64,000 bases of DNA. Origin: CATQHP01 sp965214915. Lineage in GTDB: Bacteria; Acidobacteriota; Terriglobia; Bryobacterales; UBA6623. The translations under genes and the position numbers were made by a program. Positions 39,874 through 49,576 of this stretch are shown here, one piece after another (positions within the stretch are counted from its first letter, which is position 1; the number at the start of each line of letters is the position of its first letter). The stretch lies in assembly GCA_965214915.1 (NCBI GenBank), contig CBDCCP010000001.1, forward strand, positions 1,054,001 to 1,118,000, written 5' to 3'. Under the pieces are notes generated by a model. That model was given only the letters and a program-made list of their open reading frames with translations, made no database searches and had not been told where the DNA came from.

Positions 39874-41883
39874 CTAGGGCGCGGATGCGGCCCCTGTCGG
39901 AAACAGCCCGTCCACGATGGGCGCCGCGCTGTCGAACTGAGTCAGCGGATTGAGTCCGAGCAGCCACTCGACGCTGCGCACCAACGACGGCGTCGAGACG
40001 AACTTTTCGATTACCGCTTCGCGGCGCGCCGGGCCGCCGCCGACAACGGCTCCTTGGAGACGCGGCGCGAGGGGAACAGCGAAGACGGCCGTTTCGGCGA
40101 ACGCCGCCGCGCGTTCGAAAGTTTCGAGCAGCAAGCCGAGGCGGCGGTCCTGCTCTTCGGCCGGACCGCGCAGGCGGACGACCGTCAGAGTCGGCGGGCG
40201 TTCGGCGGCTGCGGCTAATAGCTCCTCGACGCTGCGCCCGCCGGGAAAGCCGTAAACCGCCGTCGAGAGCCCGGCGGCGGCGGCGTTCGACCACAGGGTT
40301 CCCGCCGCGGGGGCGGCCGCCCGCGGAATCGTTGCGAGCCAATCGAAGGGCAAGCGCCGCGCCGCGGCGGCCGGGCCGAGCTTGGCGAAAAAGTCCGTCT
40401 CATGCGCGCTGCTCAGCCAGGCCAGTTGCGCCCATTCGTCGCGGCCCGCGGCGACGAATCCCGCCAGGTAGGCGAACCGCTCGCGGAGGCGCCGCCATGC
40501 CGCTCCGCGCGCGTCGGTAAAGATCAGCACAACGTGCTTGACCGCTCCGGGGACGGCGGGCGGCGCCTCCGCGTCCGCGGGCAGATTGCGCACGGCCGCT
40601 GCCGTCAGGTAGCCGATCTGCTCAGAGTTGAGCGCGGGAAGGATGCCGGCCAGTCCGCCGTTTTCGGTATCGCCCTTGCCGCTCAGGTAAGCGACTCCGC
40701 CGTCGGGCAATCCCGCCGCGGCGGTCGGAAACCAGCCCGTGGGCAAGGCGCCGACGACTTCGATCAACGCTTCGGAGATATCGGCCACAACGATGCTGTT
40801 GTTGCCCGAGTTCGCAATGTACAATTCGCCGTTCGCTCCAAGGGCGAGCGCCGTCGGCAGCGACCCGACCGGCGACGCCGGGCCGGGAGAAACCGGAACG
40901 ACCTGGATCAACTCGAATCGGTTTTGCGCGGTGACGCCGAGCGACCAGACGCTGTCCGTGTAGGCGCAGGCAACGATCAACCGGGCGGGGTACCTGCGCG
41001 CTTCGTCGTCGGGAGCTTGCGGATCGAGCGCCTCGACCGTCCCCGGCGCGATTGCCAGATCCGTCGGATGCTCGCCGACCGGGATGCGCTCGATCAGCCG
41101 GCGGTCCGCGAGGCTGTACAAGCCGACCGAGGCTTCCGCCCAATGGCCGATCAACAGATGCTTGCCGTCGGGCGCGAGGCGCATGCGGTATGGCGCGGCG
41201 CCGGTCTTGAAATCGCCCAGCACGAAACCGGACTGCGTATTGATTACGGTAACGGTTCCGGCCAGCACGTCGGCGGCGTAGAGCAGTCGATCGTCGGGAT
41301 CGAAGAGAACGTCGCCGATCAAGGTCGGCCGGCCGCGGAAGCCGCCGGGCAAGAGGGAGAATTCACGTTCCCGCTTCAGCTTCCCCTCGACGAACGAGAG
41401 CTCGAAAACGCTGCCCCGCGCGCCGCCGCCGACAAATGCTTTGTCGCCGCGGCGGTTGAGCGTCAAGCCGAGCCAGGCGTCGGGCAGCTCGAGGCGCTGG
41501 ACAAGCCGGCGGGAAGCGAGGTCGATCACGCTGACCGACGGGGTCTCGTAGCCGGCTTCGAGCACGAGCAGATGCTTGCCGTCGCGGGAGACCTCCAACG
41601 CCATCGGCAGACTGCGCAGCGCCACCTGCGCGCCGGACGGCGTAATGCGCTGCCCCGTCGGCAGGATCGAGCTGCCGTCGGCCTGCCGTCCGGGACCGGG
41701 CTGCGCGAACGCCGGGAGGGCGAGCAGCGCCGCGGCAAGGGAAAGAGCGAGGAGAAATGCCGCCGGGGCTTTGGCGCGGTCAAGACCGCCGCCGGACCGC
41801 CGTCGTTGGCGGCGCAGTGAATAGTGAACGGCCAATAGGGGATAGCGGCGAGAACCTGTCTCGAAATGGCAAGCCTGGATCAT
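39874..41883 (-). CDS. YncE-like beta-propeller protein with C-terminal phosphoesterase-like remnant
   Basis: 669 residues from the ATG at 41883. A hydrophobic signal-like stretch (FLLALSLAAALLALPAFAQ) begins only around residue 43, so the true start may be an internal TTG. Residues about 80-430 are a seven-bladed YVTN/YncE-type propeller (ALEVSRDGKHLLVLEAG, LYAADVLAGTVTVINTQSG, SVGLYSLADRRLIERIPV, GELYIANSGNNSIVV). The last about 220 residues resemble the alkaline-phosphatase-superfamily domain of YncE/phosphoesterase fusions but lack clear metal ligands. The stop codon lies inside the IS5 target duplication. Periplasmic; function unknown. Confidence 0.76.
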   Translation of the reverse strand: MIQACHFETGSRRYPLLAVHYSLRRQRRRSGGGLDRAKAPAAFLLALSLAAALLALPAFAQPGPGRQADGSSILPTGQRITPSGAQVALRSLPMALEVSRDGKHLLVLEAGYETPSVSVIDLASRRLVQRLELPDAWLGLTLNRRGDKAFVGGGARGSVFELSFVEGKLKREREFSLLPGGFRGRPTLIGDVLFDPDDRLLYAADVLAGTVTVINTQSGFVLGDFKTGAAPYRMRLAPDGKHLLIGHWAEASVGLYSLADRRLIERIPVGEHPTDLAIAPGTVEALDPQAPDDEARRYPARLIVACAYTDSVWSLGVTAQNRFELIQVVPVSPGPASPVGSLPTALALGANGELYIANSGNNSIVVADISEALIEVVGALPTGWFPTAAAGLPDGGVAYLSGKGDTENGGLAGILPALNSEQIGYLTAAAVRNLPADAEAPPAVPGAVKHVVLIFTDARGAAWRRLRERFAYLAGFVAAGRDEWAQLAWLSSAHETDFFAKLGPAAAARRLPFDWLATIPRAAAPAAGTLWSNAAAAGLSTAVYGFPGGRSVEELLAAAAERPPTLTVVRLRGPAEEQDRRLGLLLETFERAAAFAETAVFAVPLAPRLQGAVVGGGPARREAVIEKFVSTPSLVRSVEWLLGLNPLTQFDSAAPIVDGLFPTGAASAP

Positions 41884-41979
41884 GACCCTATCGACTATGA
41901 GAGCACCCTTTTTATTTTCAGTACGTCCGGCTTGCGCTGCATGGATCGCCTGCCGCGGAATACAGTTTCGCGATAGGCT

Positions 41980-44883
41980 TCAGGCGTGCGGTTCCGGCAT
42001 CGACCTGCCCGGCGCGTAAGCGATGATCTCTTGGACAGCGCTTGCCGCGGCCTGCATGCGTAGCTCGAAAGCCTGGAACGAATCCACGCCGGCGGCGCTT
42101 AGAAAGAGCGGTCTCAGCTTCGCGGGCGCGTCGCGGCTTTCCGTGTCTTCGCCGATCAGGCTTTGCAGCGCTTGGATGCGCGTCCAGAGCTCCCAGGCGT
42201 CGAGCAGGCGCTGCGCATCCTCGCCGGGCAGCGCGCCCGTTCCCGCCAGCGCTTGGATCGTCTCTCCATGGGTTCCGCCCGCCGCAACGTCCGGGGCCTC
42301 GCGCAGCAGCAGGTATTGCGTGAGCGCCTCGATGGCGTCGAGACCGGCGCGGCAGCGCGCCGGCGGCGCATCCTCGGCCGGCGCGCTCGATGCGGCAAGG
42401 CCGCGGCGGAGCCGTTCCCAGTCGAGCGCCTCCGGCGGAGCGCCGCGGATGCTCTCTTCCAGGCGCGCGGCGCGGCTACCGGCGGAAGCCACTGCCCGCG
42501 CGCGGGTCAGGGCCATGCGCTCGCGAGGCCCGGCGCTCGCGGAGAGGAAGCGCTCAAACGCGGCAAGCCCGGCTGCCGAGGCGCCGGCGTTTTCGTCCCG
42601 CGGAAAGCTCGTTGCGGCCTTGTAGATGCCGCGCCGGCCGCCGAGGCCGGACAGCATGCGGGTCAGGAAACGATCGAAGTAGGCCGGCGCCGCGAGCTTC
42701 TCCGGGCCGTCGGATTCGGCGCCCTCGGGAGCGTCGTAAAGAAACACGAATTCCAGACCGGAGGCGACGGTCAGCGACCGGCTTGCGAGACGGCCGACGG
42801 CAAGGAGCGCCGTAGCCGCTCCCGCGATGCGGCCGAAGCGCTCCGCAAAATCCTTCTCGGTTCGCTCGTGCAGCGCTGCAAGCGCGCAGTCGGCGATGTC
42901 GCTCAGCAGGCGCGGCGCCTGCAAAGGGTCGAGGCTGTGGAAAAGAAGCTGGGCGCAAACCCGAAAGCGGGCCTGGTCGACCCATTCTGCAAGCCGGTCG
43001 AGGGCGTCTTCGTAGCCGTCCGCCGGTTCCAGATGCGCGGCGAGCTCCGCTTTCAGGGCCGCTCGGCCCGGCGGCGGCGCATCCGTCTCGGGGTCGACGA
43101 GCGTTTCGAGGAGCATGGGGCGCGCCGCGAGGAGCTCGTTGACAGTCGGCGCCGAAACCATGATCTCGGCTACGCTCTCCATCGCCTGGAGATTGGCTCG
43201 CAAGAGCGAGAAAAGTTGGAGGCCGTCCTGCAGATTGTCGAACAGGCGGTCGAACCGCTCGATGGCCAGGTCCGGATCCGCTGTTCCACACATGGCGATC
43301 AGCAGCGGCGACGCGAGCGATTGCAAAAGCTCGCGGGAACGCGGCGCCCGCGCGGCGGGGCAGCGCCCGCTCCGCCACTTCTCGACGATCCGCGCGGCGG
43401 CGCCCGGATTGCGGAAACCCATGCGGCGCAAACGGCCTCCCTCGGCGAGCGTCGGAGATACGCTTTTGCCGTCCGCCTTGACCGGAAACGGGAACTCGAA
43501 GAACGATTCGTACTGGAGCTCCACCTGCCGGAGGCAGTCGATGAGATCGCGGGTGAATGTCTGCCCGTCCCGGTACCCCAGAAACCGCGCGAGCGTCTCG
43601 AACTCCGCCGCATTTTTGGGCAGCGCATGCGTCTGCTTGTCCGCAACCATCTGCACGCGGTGCTCGCAGCGCCGCAGAAATCGGTAGGCTTCGATGAGAC
43701 TTTCGCTTGTCTCGGAGGGGACATGGCCCGCCGCCGTGAGCGCGCGCAGCGAATCGCAGGTAGGAATCGTTCGCAGCCGGCGGTCTTTGCCGCCCCAGAT
43801 CAACTGGTGAGTCTGGGCGAAGAACTCGATCTCGCGGATACCGCCGCGCCCGAGCTTGAGGTTATGTCCCCGGGCGCCGATAGTTCCGTTGCCGTGCTGC
43901 GCGTCGATGCGCCTCTTCATGTCGTGCAGGTCGCGCATTGCAGCGAAGTCCAGGCTGCGCCGCCAGACGAAGGGCGCGAGCCGTTCGAGGAACTCTTCCG
44001 CCGCGCGAAGATCGCCGGCTACCGGACGCGCCTTGACCAAGGCTATGCGCTCCCAAGTCTGCCCTCGATTTTCGTAGTAGCGCTCGGCGAACTGCGTCGA
44101 GATCGCCAGGGGAGTGGAAATGGGGTCCGGGCGGAGCCGCAGATCGACCCGGAACGCCATGCCGTCCAAAGTGCGTTCGGAGAGCATCGCGATAAAGGAG
44201 CGGGCGAGGCGCAAGAAGTGGGATTGAATCTCATAAGGCTTCTGCGCCGGGACGCGGTCCGGATCGTAAAGCAAGATGAGGTCGATGTCCGAGGAGTAAT
44301 TGAGCTCCCGGCCGCCGAGCTTGCCCAGACCGAGGACAATCAATCCCGATCCCTCTGCCGGGTTTTCAGGGTCTGCGGGGGCAAGGGCGCCCCGAGAGGC
44401 GAGGCGCGTCAGCAGCACGCGCAAGGCCGCCGAGCAAGCCGCGTCGGCGAAGCGGGACAACGCGCCGGTGACCGCTTCGAAGCCCCAGATGCCGGCGATG
44501 TCCGCGAGCGCGACGGCGAGCGCCGTCCGCCGGCGCGCTTGGCGCAGGGCGCGGCGGGCGGCTTCTTCGCCCGCATCCGCCGGCAACGCCTCGATCTCGG
44601 CGAAGATTTCCTGCATGCGCCGGTCCGGACCTTCCGTCCAGAGCCTGCGCAAGAAGCTTGGCTCACGGATCAGACAACTGCTGAGGAACGGGCTCGCGCC
44701 GAACACGCAAGCGAGCATGGCGCGGCCGCCGGCCGATTCAGGGAGCGCCTCGGCGAAGTCCCGATCTTCGCCTCTGTCGAGTTTTTGCGCCGCTTCCTTC
44801 CACTTGAGGAATTCGACTCTCCGGCGTTCGGGGTTTCCCGTCTCCGGCCAAGCTTCGACGCTGTCGAGTCCACCGGGATCCAT
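41980..44883 (-). CDS. glnE: Glutamine-synthetase adenylyltransferase/deadenylase, C-terminal domain degenerate
   Basis: 967 residues, in the GlnE size range. The N-terminal nucleotidyltransferase domain (adenylyl-removing half) is intact: GLGKLGGRELNYSSDIDLILLYD, with the metal Asp pair near residues 197-201. The C-terminal adenylyltransferase half keeps the frame and similar length but at the equivalent site reads AVGRLASRSLTVASGLEFVFLYD (about 705): the D-x-D is G-x-E and the GKLGG is GRLAS. The substitutions suggest loss of adenylylation. Upstream neighbour is an IscA-type gene. Confidence 0.92.
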   Translation of the reverse strand: MDPGGLDSVEAWPETGNPERRRVEFLKWKEAAQKLDRGEDRDFAEALPESAGGRAMLACVFGASPFLSSCLIREPSFLRRLWTEGPDRRMQEIFAEIEALPADAGEEAARRALRQARRRTALAVALADIAGIWGFEAVTGALSRFADAACSAALRVLLTRLASRGALAPADPENPAEGSGLIVLGLGKLGGRELNYSSDIDLILLYDPDRVPAQKPYEIQSHFLRLARSFIAMLSERTLDGMAFRVDLRLRPDPISTPLAISTQFAERYYENRGQTWERIALVKARPVAGDLRAAEEFLERLAPFVWRRSLDFAAMRDLHDMKRRIDAQHGNGTIGARGHNLKLGRGGIREIEFFAQTHQLIWGGKDRRLRTIPTCDSLRALTAAGHVPSETSESLIEAYRFLRRCEHRVQMVADKQTHALPKNAAEFETLARFLGYRDGQTFTRDLIDCLRQVELQYESFFEFPFPVKADGKSVSPTLAEGGRLRRMGFRNPGAAARIVEKWRSGRCPAARAPRSRELLQSLASPLLIAMCGTADPDLAIERFDRLFDNLQDGLQLFSLLRANLQAMESVAEIMVSAPTVNELLAARPMLLETLVDPETDAPPPGRAALKAELAAHLEPADGYEDALDRLAEWVDQARFRVCAQLLFHSLDPLQAPRLLSDIADCALAALHERTEKDFAERFGRIAGAATALLAVGRLASRSLTVASGLEFVFLYDAPEGAESDGPEKLAAPAYFDRFLTRMLSGLGGRRGIYKAATSFPRDENAGASAAGLAAFERFLSASAGPRERMALTRARAVASAGSRAARLEESIRGAPPEALDWERLRRGLAASSAPAEDAPPARCRAGLDAIEALTQYLLLREAPDVAAGGTHGETIQALAGTGALPGEDAQRLLDAWELWTRIQALQSLIGEDTESRDAPAKLRPLFLSAAGVDSFQAFELRMQAAASAVQEIIAYAPGRSMPEPHA

Positions 44884-45014
44884 CCTGCTTGCGGCTTAAG
44901 GCTAATCCACCTTGGCAGGCTTGCCGCGGCCGTGCGGCAAGCGTCGACGCAGAAGGAGAACCGCAGCCGCTCGGGGAACGGCCCCCGCCGGGCAGCCGAG
45001 AAAATTTCCGCAAG

Positions 45015-45338
45015 CTACGCGTTGAACGAACTGCCGCAGCCGCAAGTTGAGGTCACGTTCGGATTGTCGAACTTGAAGCCCGCGCCCTCCATCGTCTCGA
45101 CGTAGTCCACGCGGCAGTTGTCGAGGTAGAGCAGGCTGGCCTGATCGACGAAGACTTTCAGGCCTTCGTAGTCGTAAACCTTGTCCAGCGGCAAGCGGTT
45201 GTTCTCGAAGGCCATCGAGTATTGGAAACCCGAGCAGCCGCCGCCGACGACCGACAGACGCAAGCCCTCGGGCTTCGGACTTTGCTGGGCCAAAATCTCG
45301 TGTACTTTCGAAACGGCGGTTTCAGTCAACTGAATCAT
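45015..45338 (-). CDS. A-type iron-sulfur carrier (ErpA/IscA family)
   Basis: 107 residues from ATG 45338, preceded by GGAGGAGGGTGCGCA; an earlier in-frame start has no ribosome-binding site. HesB/IscA fold: VVGGGCSGFQYSMAF supplies the first cysteine and the terminal STCGCGSSF the other two, together the cluster-binding set. Delivers Fe-S clusters to apoenzymes. Monocistronic, with its own TATAAT. Whether ErpA or IscA cannot be decided from context. Confidence 0.9.
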   Translation of the reverse strand: MIQLTETAVSKVHEILAQQSPKPEGLRLSVVGGGCSGFQYSMAFENNRLPLDKVYDYEGLKVFVDQASLLYLDNCRVDYVETMEGAGFKFDNPNVTSTCGCGSSFNA

Positions 45339-45368
45339 TGCGCACCCTCCTCCAGGATGTGAAGTTTC

Positions 45369-45374
45369 ATTATA
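45369..45374 (-). promoter_or_regulatory. Consensus -10 box of the ErpA/IscA gene
   Basis: Perfect TATAAT on the minus strand 30 bases upstream of the ATG (GTTATAATGAAAC context). The -35 is not clear at 17 bases. A TTGACA on the opposite strand at 45381-45386 may belong to the divergent oxidoreductase gene. Confidence 0.5.
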
Positions 45375-45424
45375 ACGGGTTTGACACAATAAGGGGCGGT
45401 TCTCATTTCTTTCGGGGGTTGGCA

Positions 45425-46498
45425 GTGAAACGTTCGTGCAGCGCGGGATTACTGGTATTGGTCATTTCCATGGCGCCTTTGGCCGCCCGAACCCGGATCG
45501 GCTTCGTCGGCCTCAGGCATTCGCATTGTTGGCGGCAGTTGCAAAACGTCGCCAACGTCGCCGAAGCCGAGTTCGTCGGCGTTGCCGAATCCGAGCCGGA
45601 ACTCGTGCAAGAAGCCAAAAAATATCGACCTGACGCTTACTACGCCGACGACTACCGCGAGCTGGTCAGCCGGCAAAAGCCTGAGCTCGTCTGGGCGTTC
45701 GTCGAGAACAACCGGCACCGCGAGATTCTGGAATACATGGCGCCGCTCGGAATCCACGTGATTTTCGAAAAGCCCCTGGCCGCGGCCTACGACGACGCCG
45801 TGGCCATGCAGGAGCTCGCGCGCAAGCACAAGGTCAAGGTCATGACCAATTATCAGATGGCCTGGTGGCCGACCAACCATGAAATCAGACGCCAGGCGGC
45901 TGCGGGTAAAGTCGGCGACGTCTGGCGCTTGCACGGCATCGTGGGCCACGGCGGTCCGGGCGGCAGGGGCGTGCGCGGAAAATACTTCTTCGACTGGTTG
46001 ACGGATCCGATCCGCAACGGCGCGGGCGCGCTGGTCGACTTCGGCTGCTACAACGCGGTCTGGGCGCTGTGGTTCAAGGGCCTGCCCGATACGGTGTACG
46101 CGACGGTCAACCGCCTGCAGCGCGAACGCTTCCCCAAGGTCGAGGACAACTCGGTCATGGTGCTCTCCTATCCCGACGGCGTGGGCATTTTCGAAGGCAG
46201 TTGGGACTTGCCGCGCGGTTTCCAGGAACTCGAAGTGTTCGGACGGTCGGGCAGCCTCTCCATGAACCGCGACGGCGTCGAGCGCCGCGAAGGGCGCAAG
46301 CCGCCGGAGCGAATCGAGGCGGCGCCGCTCACGCCCGAAACCGACGATCCGATCCGTTACATGATCGACCGCGTCGTCAACGGCAAGCCGCTCGACCACA
46401 TCGTCGCCCTCGACATCAACGTCCAGGCAGTGGAGATACTGGAAGCAGCCAAGCAATCGATTCGCGAGGGCCGCGCCGTCCGACTGCCTCTCCGGTAG
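45425..46498 (+). CDS. Secreted Gfo/Idh/MocA-family oxidoreductase
   Basis: 357 residues from GTG 45425 (TTCGGGGGTTGGCA upstream); the frame is open further 5' but the GTG gives a good signal peptide (CSAGLLVLVISMAPLAAR). Rossmann motif RIGFVGLRHSHCW, conserved FEKPLAAAYDD with catalytic Lys, C-terminal domain GAGALVDFGCYN. Third member of this family in the window, here Sec-type. Faces the sulfatases, suggesting a role in carbohydrate breakdown; substrate unknown. Confidence 0.87.
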   Translation: MKRSCSAGLLVLVISMAPLAARTRIGFVGLRHSHCWRQLQNVANVAEAEFVGVAESEPELVQEAKKYRPDAYYADDYRELVSRQKPELVWAFVENNRHREILEYMAPLGIHVIFEKPLAAAYDDAVAMQELARKHKVKVMTNYQMAWWPTNHEIRRQAAAGKVGDVWRLHGIVGHGGPGGRGVRGKYFFDWLTDPIRNGAGALVDFGCYNAVWALWFKGLPDTVYATVNRLQRERFPKVEDNSVMVLSYPDGVGIFEGSWDLPRGFQELEVFGRSGSLSMNRDGVERREGRKPPERIEAAPLTPETDDPIRYMIDRVVNGKPLDHIVALDINVQAVEILEAAKQSIREGRAVRLPLR

Positions 46499-46520
46499 GC
46501 CGCGCTTGCGGGTCCGCGCG

Positions 46521-48026
46521 CTACCAGTAACGCGCGCGGACCGCCATCAACTCGGGATATTTCTCGTCGTTATCGCCGATCTCTTCCTTGAGGCGCAGCA
46601 GCTCGGCCTTGAGTTCCTGCGTCACGCTTGCATATGCGGGGCGGCCGTAAACGTTCTCCAATTCGTGCGGGTCCTCGCGCAGGTCGTAAAGCTCCCATCC
46701 GGGTTGGGTTGCGGCAGCCGCGGCGCCGGGCGCGTCGAGCGGCAGCCCGTAGAAAAAGATCAGCTTGAAATCCTTGGTGCGGATGCCGTAATGCGCGGGG
46801 TTGTCGTGGTGCGCCATATGCATCCAATAGCGGTAGTAGGTCGCCTTTCTCCAATCGGCGGGCGTCTCGCCGCGCAGCAGCGCCGACAGGCCGCGGCCCT
46901 GCATGAAGTCCGGGGCCGCGATGCCGGCGAAGGCCAGCAGCGTCGGCGCGAGGTCGGTGTTGTTGACGAGCGCCTCCGAGCGCGAGCCGGCTGCAACCGT
47001 CGGGGGATGCCGCACGAGCAGCGGAATGCGCAGCGATTCCTCGTACATCCAGCGCTTGTCGATGTAGTCGTGCTCGCCGAGCATGAAGCCCTGATCCGAG
47101 GTGTAAATAATGACGGTATTGTCGATCTCGCCCTCGTCTTCGAGGTACTGCAGCAGCCGCGCGACAGCGTCGTCCACGCCGCGCACGGTGCGCAGGTATT
47201 TCTTCAAATAGCGTTGGTAAGCCGCGCGCTTGTAGGCGCGGCCGCCGAGCGCGGGGTCGACGAACATGTGATGGCCCATGTTGCGGCGGGCGTTGCGCTT
47301 GCCGATTGACGTGCCCATGCCCGCGGTAGCTTCCGAGCCGTGATTGGGCGTCTTCCACAGGCTGGGCGGCTCGGGAACGACCGTATCCTCATACAGAAAG
47401 TCGTAACGTTCGGCATTCTCGAAATTGTCGTGCGGAGCCTTGAAGTGGTGCATCAGGAAGAACGGCCGCGTCTTGTCGCGGCGCTTGAGCCAGTCGAGCG
47501 ACGCTTGCGCGATGACGTCGGACGAGTGCGCCGAATCGTACGCGGAAAAACGCCGCACGTTGCGCGGCCACGGCCCGCCCGACTCGCGCATGATCGGATT
47601 GAAGTACGACCCCTGCCCCGGCAGGACGCAGTAGTAGTCGAACGCGGCGGGTTCCTTCTTGAGATGCCACTTGCCGACCATCGCCGTCTGATAACCGGCT
47701 TGGCCGATCAGCTTGGGCACGTACTGGCGGTCGGGTTCGAGATGTCCGCTGAGCGTCGTTACGCGGTTAACGTGGCTGTACTGGCCGGTCAGCAGCGTCG
47801 CCCGGCTGGGCGTGCAGATCGAGTTGGCGCAGAAGGCGTTCTCGAACAGCATCCCTTCGTTCGCGAGGCGGTCGAGCGTAGGCGTGGGGTCGAGGACGGC
47901 TAGGCGTCCGCCGTAGGCGCCGAGCGCGTGCGCGGCGTGGTCGTCGGACATGATGAACAGGATGTTCGGCTTGTCGGCGGCGAACAGGCAGCAACTCGCG
48001 GCAAGAAAGAAAAGTAAGCGTTTCAT
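46521..48026 (-). CDS. FGly sulfatase
   Basis: 501 residues from ATG 48026, the start that gives a signal peptide (LLFFLAASCCLFAADKP). ILFIMSDDHAAHALGAYG supplies metal Asp residues, and SICTPSRATLLTG carries the FGly cysteine (about residue 68). HHFKAPHDNFENAERY and DQGFMLGEHDYIDKRWMYEE are typical of the choline-sulfatase/iduronate-sulfatase branch. Divergent from another sulfatase 68 bases away; converges on the preceding oxidoreductase. Secreted hydrolysis of sulfated polymer is inferred. Confidence 0.92.
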   Translation of the reverse strand: MKRLLFFLAASCCLFAADKPNILFIMSDDHAAHALGAYGGRLAVLDPTPTLDRLANEGMLFENAFCANSICTPSRATLLTGQYSHVNRVTTLSGHLEPDRQYVPKLIGQAGYQTAMVGKWHLKKEPAAFDYYCVLPGQGSYFNPIMRESGGPWPRNVRRFSAYDSAHSSDVIAQASLDWLKRRDKTRPFFLMHHFKAPHDNFENAERYDFLYEDTVVPEPPSLWKTPNHGSEATAGMGTSIGKRNARRNMGHHMFVDPALGGRAYKRAAYQRYLKKYLRTVRGVDDAVARLLQYLEDEGEIDNTVIIYTSDQGFMLGEHDYIDKRWMYEESLRIPLLVRHPPTVAAGSRSEALVNNTDLAPTLLAFAGIAAPDFMQGRGLSALLRGETPADWRKATYYRYWMHMAHHDNPAHYGIRTKDFKLIFFYGLPLDAPGAAAAATQPGWELYDLREDPHELENVYGRPAYASVTQELKAELLRLKEEIGDNDEKYPELMAVRARYW

Positions 48027-48094
48027 GGTTTCGTAATAGCAATCATAGGCGGTTCGATCGGTTGGCTCCGGCCCGGCAAGATAAAATCGGACCG

Positions 48095-49552
48095 ATGCTT
48101 CGCAACGCGACCTTCGCTCTCTTGCTTGCCGCGCCATTGGCGGCCGCCCGGCCCAATGTTCTCTTCCTGTTCGCCGACGACCAGCGGCCGGATACGATCG
48201 GCGCTCACGGCAACCGCTATATCCAGACGCCCAACCTCGACCGCCTGGTCGCCGGCGGCTACAGCTTCCGGCGCAACTATTGCCTCGGCTCGCAAGGCGG
48301 CGCGGTTTGCGTTCCGAGCCGGGCCATGCTGAACACGGGCAAAAGCTTCTTCAAGATCCCGATGGATATGCAGGGCCACACGACGCTGCCGCAATTATTG
48401 GGGCAAAACGGCTATACGACGTTCGCCACCGGCAAGTGGCACAACCAGCGCCCCTCGTGGCTGAAAAGCTTTCAACAGGGCAAGCACGTCATGTTCGGCG
48501 GCATGTCGAATCACACGAAAGTGCCGATCGTCGACCTCGGCCCGGACGGCAAGCTGACCGCCCAGCGCGAGAGCATTCGCTTTTCGAGCCGCCTGTTCGC
48601 CGACGCGGCGATGGAGTTTCTGCACAACTACAAGGACGAAAAGCCGTTCTACGCTTACGTTGCCTTCACCGCGCCGCACGACCCGCGCAATCCGCCGCCG
48701 AGGTACCGCCGCATGTATTACCGGCGGCGCCCGCCGCTGCCGCCGAACTTCGCCCCGCAGCACCCGTTCGACAACGGTCATATGAAGGGCCGGGACGAAA
48801 GCTTGGGGCCTTGGCCGCGCACGCCGCAGATCGTCAGCGATCAGCTTGCCGAGTATTACGGTCTGATCACGCATCTCGACCGGCAGATCGGCCGCATCCT
48901 GCGCAAGCTGGAATCGACGGGCCACGCCAAGAACACGATCGTCGTTTACGCCGCCGACCACGGCCTCGCCGTCGGCAGTCACGGCTTGCTCGGCAAGCAG
49001 AATCTGTACGAGCATTCCATGGGCGCGCCGTTGATCTTCTCGGGGCCCGGCATCCCGAAGAATCGAGAGACGCGCGCCTTCAGCTATCTGCTGGACGTTT
49101 TCCCCACGCTGTGCTCGCTGCTGGGCGTCCAAGCGCCCGGCGATCTCGACGGCCGCGATTTGTCGCCGATCTGGAAGGGCGAAAAGGCCAAAGTCCGCGA
49201 CGCGGTCTTCACCTCGTTCCGCGATTTGATGAAGGCGGTCCGCGACGAGCGCTGGAAGTTGATCCGTTATCCCCGGATCGACCATACGCAGTTGTTCGAC
49301 CTCGAGAACGACCCGCACGAGAGGAACAATCTTGCCGGCGATCCGGCGCAAAAACAGAGGATCGAGCAGTTGACGGCCTTGATGCAGAGGCTTCAGCGGC
49401 AGGCCGGCGACAACCATCCGCTGACCGTTGCGAACCCCAAGCCCAAGGAGATCGACTTGACCGGCAGCGAGCGCGTGCGCGACCGCTGGCAGCCCGCGTG
49501 GATCTTCGACAAGTATTTCGAGGAGCCTTACGGGAAACTGTCAACGCAGTGA
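48095..49552 (+). CDS. FGly sulfatase
   Basis: 485 residues from ATG 48095, which gives a signal peptide (NATFALLLAAPLAAAR). VLFLFADDQRPDTIGAHGN supplies metal ligands, AVCVPSRAMLNTGKS the FGly cysteine, and TGKWHNQRPSWL and YAADHGLAVGSHGLLGKQN are downstream motifs. Differs from its divergent neighbour, so the pair is not a recent duplication; probably different sulfate positions or substrates. Confidence 0.92.
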   Translation: MLRNATFALLLAAPLAAARPNVLFLFADDQRPDTIGAHGNRYIQTPNLDRLVAGGYSFRRNYCLGSQGGAVCVPSRAMLNTGKSFFKIPMDMQGHTTLPQLLGQNGYTTFATGKWHNQRPSWLKSFQQGKHVMFGGMSNHTKVPIVDLGPDGKLTAQRESIRFSSRLFADAAMEFLHNYKDEKPFYAYVAFTAPHDPRNPPPRYRRMYYRRRPPLPPNFAPQHPFDNGHMKGRDESLGPWPRTPQIVSDQLAEYYGLITHLDRQIGRILRKLESTGHAKNTIVVYAADHGLAVGSHGLLGKQNLYEHSMGAPLIFSGPGIPKNRETRAFSYLLDVFPTLCSLLGVQAPGDLDGRDLSPIWKGEKAKVRDAVFTSFRDLMKAVRDERWKLIRYPRIDHTQLFDLENDPHERNNLAGDPAQKQRIEQLTALMQRLQRQAGDNHPLTVANPKPKEIDLTGSERVRDRWQPAWIFDKYFEEPYGKLSTQ

Positions 49553-49576
49553 AGAGCGTCCGCGCGGCTTGCGGGA

